Positions 55,220 to 64,000 of a stretch of DNA of 64,000 nt are shown here, one piece after another (the first letter of the stretch is position 1; the number at the start of each line of letters is the position of its first letter). The DNA is from Gymnopus androsaceus JB14 (taxonomy: Eukaryota > Basidiomycota > Agaricomycetes > Agaricales > Omphalotaceae): NCBI GenBank assembly GCA_009733575.1, contig ML769470.1:1-64000 (forward strand), read 5' to 3'. The translations under genes and the position numbers were made by a program. The notes beneath the pieces are model-generated. The model saw nothing but the letters and a program-made list of their open reading frames with translations, made no database searches and was not told the DNA's origin.

Positions 55220-56881
55220 CTAAATCATTGTTGACTTCTTATCAACAACCACAACTCTCATCCCCGCCTTTTCAAGGAATTTCATTGGCCTATACGTCTT
55301 CACATCCATTTTTTGGTTCCTGAGCCGCAACACGATGGAACGCAAGCATGCTGTCCCGACATCGGAGTTTAACGAGGTTTCCGGAGACAAGGGACCATAC
55401 CCGTCGGGCTCATGATCAGCGAGCCACCTCGACGACACCATATCAACAAAGCCTTCTTCATCAAAGTCGGAGCCAGAGAACGTCAGTTCCAGGCTCTGAA
55501 GCTTCTGCGCTAGAGCTGAAGAGACTGCAACGGAACTCATGTCAGGGAAGGCATGCAGACTTTGGATTAGGTGCGGGGTGATAGGACTGGGGGTGGTGGA
55601 ACTGGCAGCGCGCGTTGCCTTGGAGTCGTCTATGGTGAGATGCAGGAGGGAAGGTAGGCGACGGAGTAGATCAATGAGATTCGAGTCTGAAAGGGGGATA
55701 GATTTGATGGAAAGAGTAGAAAGATGGAATGATGACCGAGATATGAAACCATGCAGACTTTCTTTAGGCCAGATACGCTTGTAGCCCTTGTAGTTATTGG
55801 AAGCTTCAATGAGCAGAGAGGTGAGCGACGGGCACGTCATAGAAGAGAAAGCCACCTCTGCCAAGCTCTCGGAAAGGGATGTTTGGGAGAGGTTTAACGA
55901 CAACGTTTCAAGAAGTGGAACTATTGCACATTGTTGAAAGTAGTCCTTCCCATCAACTTCTCGCAGGCGCAGCTCTGTTAGTTTGCCACTTGCCTCCAAG
56001 AGGGTTTTCATTCCCTCTGCGTGCTGGGCAACATCAAGTTGGGTAAGCTGCTTCCATGGAAACTTGCTTTCACGCATCTCGCGAGAAACCGCATAAACAG
56101 ACAGACTGCGTATCGGGGAGTTTTCAAACATGTCGAAATCGCTTGACTCGTCACAAAAGAGGCTGTCGATATTGAGCACCTCCAGCATCAGTAAACGCCG
56201 AGGATTCAGTGCCACCAGTGCATCGAAGACTTTGGGCTCATGCACTGTAAGCTTTTGCCACCGGTTAGAATGTGCAGCAATGGAAGTGCACAGAGCGCGG
56301 TGATGCGGCTGTGGATCGCATCCATCAGTCGGTCCAGTGATTTCGAAGGTGAGAGGAGAATTACGCGAACGTTCATTGTACAGATTGAGAAGGCGAAGGA
56401 TTGGATAATTGGGAGGAGTTGTCTGCATCTCGATCCGAATACGAGACCACAAGATAGGATACGATTGAGCGAGATTCCTCCACCGCAAGCACACACCACT
56501 AATTGACAAGGTAGGCATAGTGCTCAGCTTCTTCGATGTGATCTCGTTAATTCCGCATGCGAAATCAAAAATTCGGAGAAGTGCTTCTTTGGGAAGTTTT
56601 CGAATGGGAGACCTGAGAAAGCGTAGGCAAGCCTTGCATTCCTCCAGACGTCTTTTTCCTTCCTCCAGATGCCGACGCTGATTCTGCATAGAGATAATCC
56701 GGGACTGCAGGCGGACAACCTCGGCATCACAGTCCTCTAAGTCTTTATCGATGTCTGTGAGTGCTCCTGCTATTTCAGCATCAGAATGACCATGTTCTGA
56801 GCGCAATCTAGAGCGTAGCTCCGTAAAGTCGATATTGCTTCGTATCTGGAAATTTCTCGTTCCCGTTCGTGCGGTTGCCAT
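55220..56881 (-). CDS. Coiled-coil / F-box-like protein, paralogue 2
   Basis: A single exon of 553 residues with the same layout as the genes at 49867 and 57214: N-terminal DIDKDLEDCDAEVVRLQSRI coiled coil, F-box-like SPIRKLPKEALLRIFDFACG with ISGVCLRWRNLAQSYPILWS, then leucine-rich-repeat-like blocks such as LTQLDVAQHAEGMKTLLEA, LETLSLNLSQTSLSESLAEV and LPSLLHLTIDD, and the shared ending FLEKAGMRVVVVDKKSTMI. The conserved KESLHGFISRSSFHLSTLSI is closest to the paralogue at 57214. It lies convergent to the hydroxyacid dehydrogenase gene with only 85 bp between their stops. Confidence 0.85.
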   Translation of the reverse strand: MATARTGTRNFQIRSNIDFTELRSRLRSEHGHSDAEIAGALTDIDKDLEDCDAEVVRLQSRIISMQNQRRHLEEGKRRLEECKACLRFLRSPIRKLPKEALLRIFDFACGINEITSKKLSTMPTLSISGVCLRWRNLAQSYPILWSRIRIEMQTTPPNYPILRLLNLYNERSRNSPLTFEITGPTDGCDPQPHHRALCTSIAAHSNRWQKLTVHEPKVFDALVALNPRRLLMLEVLNIDSLFCDESSDFDMFENSPIRSLSVYAVSREMRESKFPWKQLTQLDVAQHAEGMKTLLEASGKLTELRLREVDGKDYFQQCAIVPLLETLSLNLSQTSLSESLAEVAFSSMTCPSLTSLLIEASNNYKGYKRIWPKESLHGFISRSSFHLSTLSIKSIPLSDSNLIDLLRRLPSLLHLTIDDSKATRAASSTTPSPITPHLIQSLHAFPDMSSVAVSSALAQKLQSLELTFSGSDFDEEGFVDMVSSRWLADHEPDGYGPLSPETSLNSDVGTACLRSIVLRLRNQKMDVKTYRPMKFLEKAGMRVVVVDKKSTMI

Positions 56882-57213
56882 AGCAGTTTTCGGGAGCTAA
56901 ATGTGGGTTTATTCAATCCCCTCGAGAGTAAACATTAAGTACTGCGGGTCTCTTACCGATCAGACCAGACTCTTGGGGACCAGGGAAAAAAATCTAGTCG
57001 TCGTCTGTAGAAAAGCGACTAGAACGTTCAATGAGTCTAGAAACTGATTGAAACATGCAGGACGTACAATAACCAGAGGGACTACAGCTAAACTAGCGTA
57101 GTGGTCGAAAACAAAGAACGTCACCTTCACGTGTCTCGTGACATCTCGCTCTGAATTCACACAACAGTCATAAAAACAACATCTTAATGTTTAGGTCTAG
57201 ATCATACTGTAAC
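56882..57213. other. Spacer between two F-box paralogues
   Basis: The spacer is 332 bp and holds the downstream region of the gene at 57214 only on the other side; it must include the promoter of the gene at 55220. No gene is seen. Confidence 0.4.
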
Positions 57214-58869
57214 TTATTCCGCGCCGCAGATAACAACCCTCATCCCCGCTTTTTCAAGATACGTTAACGGCTTATAAGTCTCCTCATTCACATCTCGATC
57301 AGCAAAACGCATAACCACCGAGCGCAAGCAGGCTATCCCTACTTTGGAATCGGGGTCATCCCCATATTGTTCGTTTTCGTCGGGAAACCATCTTGACGAC
57401 ACCATGTCAATGAAATCCATATCACTAAATTCCCTTGTTTCCCCATTCGAGTCAAGGCCACCGAATCTCATGTCGAGGCTTTGCAGCCTTTGAATGAGAG
57501 CTGAAGAGGTCGCTACACAACTTGCGGGAGGGTAAGCATGAAGACTTTGGATGAAGAGAGGGGTTATCGGACTCTCCACATGATGATCGTGAATAGTGAG
57601 ATGAAGGAGTTCAGGTAGGCGACGGAGTAGATCTATAAGATCTGAGTCTGAGAGTGGGATGAGCTTGATGGAAAGAGTGGTGAGATGGAATGAGGACCAA
57701 GATATGAAACCATGTAGGCTTTCTTTAGGCCAAGGGCAGTCATCATCACTCTCCATTATTAGAGAAGTGAGTGATGGGCAAATCAGTGATGTGAAAGCCA
57801 CCTGTGCTAAGCTCCCAGACTCAGGAAAAAATGTCTGGGAGGATGATATCGACAATGTTTCAAGAGCAGGAGCTGTCACAGGAGGTACACATCGTTGATA
57901 TCTATCCTGTGACTCATCACGAAGTCGCAGCTCCGTCAGCTTGTTGCTTGCCTTCCAGAGGTTTTCCATTCCCTCTGGGTGATAGGCAACATCAAGTCGG
58001 ATAAGCTGCTTCCAAGGAAACTTGCTCTCATCCAGGTTTGTCAAACGGATACCGAAAAGAGATAGACTGATTAAATTTGGAGCATTTTGATATCGATTTA
58101 AAGCACCTGGAGCACCGAACATGACGTTTGGGAGCAGGAGTTCAACCAGCATTGGGAAATGCTGAGGATTTGAGGACACTATTGCCTGATAAATCTCCGC
58201 TTGGAAGATCGTAAGGTTCCGCCAACGATTAGAATGTGTAGCAACAGCAGCGCACAAAGCTAAATCATATAGCGTCAGATCCCTTTCATCAGTCGGCCCA
58301 GTAATCTCGAAAGTTAGAGGGGAATTGCGCGAGCATTTGAGGTACAGATTGAGAAGGGGAAGCCTCGAATGACTGGGAGGAGTTGTTTGGATCTCGATAT
58401 GGATACGAGACCACAGGATAGGATTGGATTGAGTGAGATTCCTCCACCGCGAGCACACGTCACTAATGGACAAGGTAGGCATAGCGCTCAGCTTCTTCGA
58501 TGTGATCTCGTTCATATCGCAAGCGAAATCAAATATGCGGAGAAGGGTTTCGTTGGGGATTTTTCGAATGGGAGACCTGAGAAAGCGTAGGCAAGTCTTG
58601 TATTCCTCCAGACGCTTACGCTGATTCCGAATAAAAATGATCTGCGACTGCAGGCGATCTACTTCAGCGTCGCAGTCTTCAATGTCTTTGTCAACGTCCG
58701 CTAGCGCTGCTGTTGTTTCGGCCTCGGAATGCACTGCAGGACCGTGCTCAGAGCGCCATCTTGCACGTAAACCTGCGAGGTCCAGACTACTTCGCAAGTG
58801 GAGTTTCCTTGCCATAGTAGCGCCTGGTTTCTTTTTAGAAGGGATGATAATTGTCATTGTCAAAGCCAC
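57214..58869 (-). CDS. Coiled-coil / F-box-like protein, paralogue 3
   Basis: A single exon of up to 551 residues. The called start at 58869 gives a short N-terminal extension MALTMTIIIPSKKKPGATMA; the Met at residue 19, aligned to the other paralogues, may be the true start. Layout and motifs match the family: DVDKDIEDCDAEVDRLQSQI, SPIRKIPNETLLRIFDFACD, ISDVCSRWRNLTQSNPILWS, LISLSLFGIRLTNLDESKFP, LETLSISSSQTFFPESGSLA and YLEKAGMRVVICGAE at the end. It lies in tandem with the gene at 55220, same strand. The frame is intact. Confidence 0.85.
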   Translation of the reverse strand: MALTMTIIIPSKKKPGATMARKLHLRSSLDLAGLRARWRSEHGPAVHSEAETTAALADVDKDIEDCDAEVDRLQSQIIFIRNQRKRLEEYKTCLRFLRSPIRKIPNETLLRIFDFACDMNEITSKKLSAMPTLSISDVCSRWRNLTQSNPILWSRIHIEIQTTPPSHSRLPLLNLYLKCSRNSPLTFEITGPTDERDLTLYDLALCAAVATHSNRWRNLTIFQAEIYQAIVSSNPQHFPMLVELLLPNVMFGAPGALNRYQNAPNLISLSLFGIRLTNLDESKFPWKQLIRLDVAYHPEGMENLWKASNKLTELRLRDESQDRYQRCVPPVTAPALETLSISSSQTFFPESGSLAQVAFTSLICPSLTSLIMESDDDCPWPKESLHGFISWSSFHLTTLSIKLIPLSDSDLIDLLRRLPELLHLTIHDHHVESPITPLFIQSLHAYPPASCVATSSALIQRLQSLDMRFGGLDSNGETREFSDMDFIDMVSSRWFPDENEQYGDDPDSKVGIACLRSVVMRFADRDVNEETYKPLTYLEKAGMRVVICGAE

Positions 58870-59103
58870 TCACGTTCAATGGAAATTTTATTTAAAAGGG
58901 AGGATTTTGGAGTTTGTCCCGTTCTGTTTCCATATAATAGGCGTCAATAGAGCGAGATATTAACAAGTTGGAAGATCAGAATTTACCTGGACAAGATATT
59001 TATTATTATAATATCGTCGAAGGAGAAGAGAGAAAAGGGGAGAAAAGGCGCCTGTTGTCTGGCGCTTGTTCTCTTCTACCGTCACGGCATTCAAAATGAA
59101 TCA
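58870..59103. promoter_or_regulatory. Divergent promoter, F-box paralogue 3 and pseudouridine synthase
   Basis: 234 bp lie between opposite start codons. A TTTATTATTATAATAT stretch at about 59000 is AT-rich and could serve as a core promoter. Inferred from spacing. Confidence 0.4.
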
Positions 59104-60183
59104 ATGAACCTTCGAATTCTTTTCCGAAACTCTCTGGTCTTGGAATCGAACAAAATCTTGTACATCGACAGGGCCTTTTGTGTGGTTAATAAACCTTCAA
59201 ATTTCGTTACTCAATATCCAGCAGATGGCCACTCCGATGCCGTTGCTGAACTTGTGGGTCACAGTACGTCCATATCTTTTTAATAGCGCATTTTTCAAAT
59301 TCACATTTATAGCTCCCTCCCTTGCACATCCCACTAAACTCTATCCTGTACACCGTCTAGACAAGGGCACTACAGGATGTATGGTTTTTGCACGATCTTC
59401 TGCGCAGGCGGAAGCCTTCTCTCATCAGCTTCGTCAGAGAACAACGCAAAAGATCTATCACGCGCTGGTAGATTCATCTAGTAGCCCACCTTTAAACCGA
59501 GAGTTTAATTCAGGAAGCATTCACGTTGGAATGTCGCTCAAAAATGGCAGGCCTCACGTCTCTAGCTCTGAATCTGCAAAGGATACGTCAACTGACTGGC
59601 AGGTTGTTGGGTGTGCCGCTGTGCGTTTTGTGTACATTTACTATTCACTCTTTGTGACACGGTCAACTGTAGCACCAAGCAAATATATCGCTTATCAGAC
59701 TACAACTACACACTGGCATGAAGCATCAGCTGCGTGTTCATATGTCCGATGTGTTGCAAGGTCTGTCGTTAGCAAAGTTCATGATCTTTTCTGACCCTGC
59801 TCATATAGCTCCCATTTTTGGTGACCTGCAACACACACGTATGAGAAACTCTGTGGCGTTTCATGGATTTCCTATTCCAAACGATCGTCTTTTCTTGCAT
59901 TCATCCGCAATATCTTTCCATGTGAGGGTTAAAATGCCTCCAATCGTCGCTTAGTATTGACTTTCGTCGTTCTATGACGTAGCGTTTTAGGCGTACCGGA
60001 AAGCAAAAACGACTCAATGTCACAGTTTGTGCGCCGCTTCCTCAGGACTTTCTAGAGCTATGCATTCGCGTCGGGATTAAGGTACCTCCTCACTTGGTGA
60101 AAGGAGGCCTACTCTTGGATGGGCAACCCATACGCGAAATTCCTGATCTAGATGGAATGTGGGTTTCACCGGAAAATTCATGA
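59104..60183 (+). CDS. RluA-type RNA pseudouridine synthase, possibly mitochondrial
   Basis: Converts uridine to pseudouridine in RNA. The start is MNLRILFRNSLVLESNKILY, a basic, acid-free beginning that would fit a mitochondrial targeting peptide. DRAFCVVNKPSNFVTQYP corresponds to the family's first motif. The catalytic motif VHRLDKGTTGCMVFARSSAQ holds the Asp nucleophile. RTTQKIYHALVDSS follows, then in later exons LLRLQLHTGMKHQLRVHMS, GDLQHTRMRN and FLHSSAISFH. The protein ends GMWVSPENS at 60183. The central exons (59620-59960) have several candidate splice sites that I did not fully resolve. Length is about 300 residues after splicing. Confidence 0.8.
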
Positions 60184-60369
60184 ACGGTCACGCTACGACA
60201 CAAACTACAACTACATCTTGCGACTATGTACAATTTAGCTACTTGGCATTAAAATACGACAACAACCCAAAGGAATAAAATAAGGAAGAGGCCATCTTTA
60301 AATCAGAAAAAAAAAGTCCACATAAATACCAAAAAACCGAATCAATCCACACCAAATACGAAGGTTTCT

Positions 60370-61640
60370 TTACACTGTTGTCGAACGCTCCGGTCCATTT
60401 CCACCTGCTCCTGCCTGTGTCTCGTGTTGTGCCGCCTTCAACCAGCTTCCCACACCCAAGGCAATCGCCCCCACTGCCTGTGCCGCCCCACTGGCCAACA
60501 GCGCCCCTCCCGCCCCTGCGCTTATTGCCGGAATGGAAGGAATGGTCCCCGCAGTGATTAGTATCGCGGAAAGGGTACTCATAACTTTCGGATGTTCGGT
60601 TGAGAGAAATTCCATGGCATTGCAGGCGTTTAGAAGCCAGACTGGGGCATGAGTTATCGTGGTTACTGCTAGGGAATGATGATGATGAGTATGAATATTG
60701 TGCGAGGGAACAGAAGAACAACTCACTTTCACCATTGGCTTCTACCTGTCCTGGTATGAGCGCTGACGCAGTTGGAGACCGTGCTGCGCTCGTCAAGACG
60801 CTATCGGAGACCGTTTTTTGCGGGCTGGGACGAGGCATCGACGAGGATATAGAATCCTCTCTGCATATGGAGCTGTCTTTGGCAGCAGAATCGTGTTTAT
60901 ATGCAGACTCGTCCTTGGACCCTCTTCTCACTGGCCATTGTAGCGTCAATGTGGAGGTCGAGGCAGACCTCTTTGGGTGGGTCCGCGTCTCTGCCCTCAG
61001 AGGGATTGATTTTTCCGGTTTATCTTCCTTCTTATCGATACTTTCTACAGTCGGTCTCCGGGAGATCCAAAATGGACCACCGCCCTTCACATCAGCGGGG
61101 GGCGTTTCCTCCGTCGGAGAATCACATAGTGTCTCCGACGAGGAAGAGTCTTCCGATTTTCTGCTGTTGTGTCGCGTCATCCACCACAAACCAGATGGTT
61201 TCGTTTGGACCTTGATTGTTTCGGTTTCGCTGGCTTCGACATTCCCTGGTGAACAACCAGCAACCAGATTATCAGTCACAAATTTATCACAAGCCGAAAA
61301 AAAAAAACTTACAGCCCATGTTCCTCATCGCAATCTTGAACTTTTCCCAATTCCAGCGATAGTTCCCTCCATGAACCTTCGCCATCACCGCTTTGAGCTC
61401 GTTCAACCTAGCTCTCGCTTTTTCTCCCATGTAACGTTGTGCTACTTTGTGCCAATATTCCTTTGGGACGTTTCGCTCCACGCAACCCTCTTTGATCTTC
61501 TCCAGCCATTCGTCGACAGGGAGATCCTTCTTAGTGTTTTTAGTGTTTTTACTGCTCTCGCCGTAAAACATTGGGGCGTCCTTCCATGAAGCATATATAG
61601 GCTCCAGGTCTAAGGGCTTCAGTTTGAAGGCGTCCAACAT
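60370..61640 (-). CDS. Conserved basidiomycete protein of unknown function
   Basis: The start is MLDAFKLKPLDLEPIYASWK. The first exon, to about 61315, encodes a compact basic helical domain, with DLPVDEWLEKIKEGCVER, VPKEYWHKVAQRYMGEKARA and YRWNWEKFKIAMRNMG. The second exon is a Ser/Thr/Lys-rich low-complexity region with GLWWMTR and PFWISRR repeats. An intron (GTGAGTTG to CTAGCAG, about 60659-60723) switches to the frame that ends ITHAPVWLLNACNAMEFLST and a Gly/Ala-rich hydrophobic stretch around 60450-60560, stop at 60370. I have seen the N- and C-terminal modules in other mushroom proteins but know no domain name. The C-terminal Gly/Ala segment may contact membranes. Confidence 0.68.
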
Positions 61641-62507
61641 CGTGTGATATATATAGCTTTGTGATGGAGTGCTAGTTGTGGACTCGGGTTAAAAGGGGGG
61701 AGGGGAAAGATTATTGACTTGTAAGGCAGAGGGTAGTGAGAAGGAATTTATAGGCCATACGGTGTCTCTTATATGTGGTTCAGACCTGGCATGTCGATCT
61801 AGCCGACTGCAGACCTGCAAAAATGCAGACTTGGGCTAAGTCGATTGGTCATGACCTTCATTCCCATTGGGTCTCTGAGACAAGGTGCTGCTGCTGCACA
61901 GTGCAGTACACACACTGCAACCTCATGCTAATACGCATGTTCATTATTCTGCTTGTGCGGCTGACGTTTATCGCGGATACTCGCGGAATCCAGTGACCGA
62001 GACGGCTGCACGGTATACACGAGGGGTGTCACGGTCGTGTTAGCGATTCGAGTTGTTGGTAGCCTACGGGTAAGTGTTTCTAGAAGTTGTATAACTAGCT
62101 AGAGATTTGACAGTCCGTGATTCAAACAGTGATGATCCGCAAATTTCTGGGGTGCTTTCGGGCTCGGAAGTTTCCAAGCTCCTCCGGAGGGGTCTAGTTT
62201 GAGGCTGAGTCTGTGGCCTTGAGGCCTTCTGAATGTCTGGGTCTTCCGGAATCTAGGCTTTTCAGATTGACAACTAGTACAAACTGTACATTCGTATCCA
62301 CAAAATCGTTCATACATTTAGTAAGGATAAGATACTTTTGCGTTTGGATATCGAAGCATAAATGAAAGTTAAACAGAAAGCAAATCGATACAAACATATT
62401 CCAGATAGCGAATGTTGTTGTGCAAGCAAGCTAACGATTAAGGTATAGTCGAGCATTAAGCTGAGGGATGGCGGTAATAAGAATCCATGTTCCGCGCCAT
62501 TATGGCG
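61641..62507. other. Intergenic stretch, no gene seen
   Basis: Several short frames have no features. GCTGCTGCTGCACAGTGCAG near 61891 is a small palindromic patch. Nothing else is recognised. Confidence 0.4.
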
Positions 62508-63357
62508 CTACTGTATGAGGCATCGATTAACTGGGGGTACACCCTGATTACCCTCCAACCGCCGCTCGATTTCCTGGACGCATAGATGGAATACACGCGC
62601 TATGCAGAGGGGAAGATAAATGTTAATGGTTAATGTGAAGATATATGTAGAGAAGATACTCACTAACGTTGATATCGTCTTTTGCGCTGCTCTCAATGTA
62701 TGCAGCATTATTCGCCTCGGCAACTTTCTCCAGCTCTGAGATTTGCACTTGACGGCTAGATTCGCATACCGTGTCCAGCGATGAGAAGGGAGAGAGAAAG
62801 GAGAACAAATCATACCTTGATTCAAGGTCAGATTTTGCGCCCACAATTACACATGGAATGTCTGTTACTCCGCAATAGTCAATGATCTTGTCTCGTAGAA
62901 TTTGCACCATCTCAAAACTATTCCTCGAGGCAATCGAATATGCAAGTACATATCCGTGAATACCTACATTTGAATCAATAGACGGACGGCCAGGAAAAAA
63001 CCAGAGCTCATACCGATAGCATACTGAGCATTGAGAGGTGAAAATTCGTCCTGGAAACGTAAAGTCCGGTCATCCAATGACTTGACAAAGAGTGGAAGGG
63101 ATTTCAGACCTGGCCAGCGGTATCAAAGATTTCTAAAATGTATTCTTCGTTACCTCTGTAATTGATGCTTTTCACGTAGGCTCGTTCGATAGTGGGGTAA
63201 TAAGAGTCGATGAATTGTTTTTCGATGAACTGGCGAACGAGTGAAGATTTGCCTAAGCAAATATTTAGCTGGCATATTTTTGAAGTCCGTTGAGATGCTC
63301 CTCACCGACGGAACGAGCTCCCAGAACTGCTATTTTCCGTCTTTTAGGTGGTGGCAT
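62508..63357 (-). CDS. RHB1: Rheb-type small GTPase
   Basis: A Ras-superfamily GTPase that by family activates TOR signalling at endomembranes. The start is MPPPKRRKIAVLGARSVG; the P-loop GARSVGKSS is split by the first intron. The effector region reads SYYPTIERAY, the switch II region DTAGQDEFSPLN, and the G5 region ESSAKDDINV. The G4 motif is GAKSDL, where the usual Asn of NKxD is Ala. The protein ends NRCLIQ, a CaaX box for farnesylation, at the stop 62508-62510. The basic KRRK run directly after the start is as in other fungal Rheb proteins. Five introns with GT/AG ends are seen. It is divergent from the F-box gene 170 bp away. Confidence 0.9.
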
Positions 63358-63527
63358 GTTGTGAGAGGTGAAAGTCGAAGAGAAGAACGCTATCGATCGC
63401 ATTGGAGCTGAGCGCTGAGCCGGCCCACTATTGGCCCGTAATTTTCCCGGAAATTTTATCGTTCATTCGAAACAACCACCAGCGCACAAAGTCTGCGCAC
63501 AAATACTATCGATCCTCTCATCGTTAT
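63358..63527. promoter_or_regulatory. Divergent promoter, Rheb and F-box genes
   Basis: The two chosen start codons are 170 bp apart. The upstream Met of the plus-strand frame at 63402 would reduce the spacer to 44 bp, which argues for the later start. Confidence 0.4.
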
Positions 63528-64000
63528 ATGCTCAACTGGCCATACAAAGATCATCCAAATAAATCGTCTTCATTGAACCATTTTACCACCTCGCCAACTT
63601 CAATAACCAAACATGGACTCCTCTCTTTGCCAACAGAGAACCTTACGCATATCACCTCATACCTCGATCCCCCTGCCCTGTTCGCCCTTCAACGGGTTAA
63701 CAGAGTCCTCTGTGACCACGTCAAAGAAGAACATACATGGTACAGGGCTTTTGTATCCAAATTCCTCGGTATTTCCCCCGAAGGTGATGTAGACAGCGAA
63801 AAAGCTGTTTTGCTCAGGAGGACCGAGAATTCTTGGAAGAAGGAATACGTTGTTCGCTTTAATCTTCTTAGGTAGATTTTCTTGCTATCAGAGATTACTT
63901 GCAAACTAACTTTTTCCCCTCAAGACGTTGGGAGCGTTCAAACAATGCAACGGTTGCCCATGCGCCTGTTCATTCTCCAATTTCGACCATGTTTCTTATG
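63528..64000 (+). CDS. F-box protein, 5' part, cut by the window end
   Basis: From the Met at 63528 (MLNWPYKDHPNKSS) the frame runs to LLSLPTENLTHITSYLDPPA, LFALQRVNRVLCDHVKEEHT and WYRAFVSKFLG, a standard F-box. After ENSWKKEYVVRFNLLR an intron (GTAGATTT to CAAG, about 63872-63924) leads to RWERSNNATVAHAPVHSPIS. This downstream pattern is one I associate with F-box proteins carrying WD-type repeats, but the repeats themselves lie beyond the window. The frame also extends upstream to a Met at 63402, less likely because of the adjacent Rheb start. Confidence 0.75.

Noticed and set aside
60239..61279. Continuous minus-strand frame of 346 codons
   Set aside because: Its last part lacks features, while a GT/AG intron near 60660-60723 leads to the frame with the recognisable VWLLNACNAMEFLST ending.
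1..64000. CRISPR arrays, bacterial operons, riboswitches, rRNA and tRNA genes
   Set aside because: The organism is a fungus by gene content and introns. No regularly spaced repeats were seen. A few GGTTCGA-like strings (for example near 14034 and 22595) lack the rest of a tRNA cloverleaf by eye.

Overview
The window looks like a chromosomal segment of a basidiomycete, probably a mushroom-forming Agaricomycete. The genes are dense and spread over both strands. They are cut by many short introns of about 48-60 nt with GT...AG ends. Several families are typical of agarics: Plavaka-type transposase, DUF6536 membrane protein, F-box proteins with an N-terminal coiled coil, and a cellobiose-dehydrogenase-type cytochrome domain. 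All names come from recognising protein sequence by eye; no database search was run.

Left part (1-10.6 kb) is mobile DNA. Bases 3-7817 form one DNA transposon with 20-bp terminal inverted repeats (TIRs). It holds a decayed Plavaka transposase (-), a divergent many-exon companion gene (+) and a coiled-coil gene fragment. Next come small non-autonomous elements. Several start with CATCAGCAAAACC, close to the large element's CATCAGTAAAACG. One other (8661-9373) has a clean 8-bp target-site duplication. Then follow a DUF6536 membrane protein (10.6-13 kb) and a gene-poor stretch with a short tandem repeat (13-15 kb).

Middle part (15-31 kb) is mostly genes: a hypothetical protein, a duplicated pair of unknown genes, a coiled-coil protein with an apparent frameshift, a membrane-anchored short-chain dehydrogenase, a TRK potassium transporter divergent from a mitochondrial citrate carrier (with suspicious indels), two TIR elements, and an NADH-cytochrome b5 reductase-like flavoprotein.

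From 31.4 to 36.9 kb lies a ~2.75-kb direct tandem duplication without convincing genes. Each unit carries one CATCAG-type miniature element. One part of the second copy has an unusually dense set of single-base indels, so either recent duplication or an assembly artefact is possible. A broken cellobiose-dehydrogenase cytochrome-domain gene follows.

Right part (39.5-64 kb) is housekeeping and regulatory: a macro-domain protein with an RGG-rich insert, an F-box protein divergent from a Zn2Cys6 transcription factor, an MDR-family oxidoreductase, three paralogous coiled-coil/F-box proteins, a Vps74/GOLPH3 homologue, a D-2-hydroxyacid dehydrogenase, an RluA-type pseudouridine synthase, a conserved protein of unknown function, a Rheb GTPase ending in a CaaX box, and the start of another F-box gene cut by the window end. 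Apart from head-to-head gene pairs and the F-box family, the neighbours do not form an obvious pathway.
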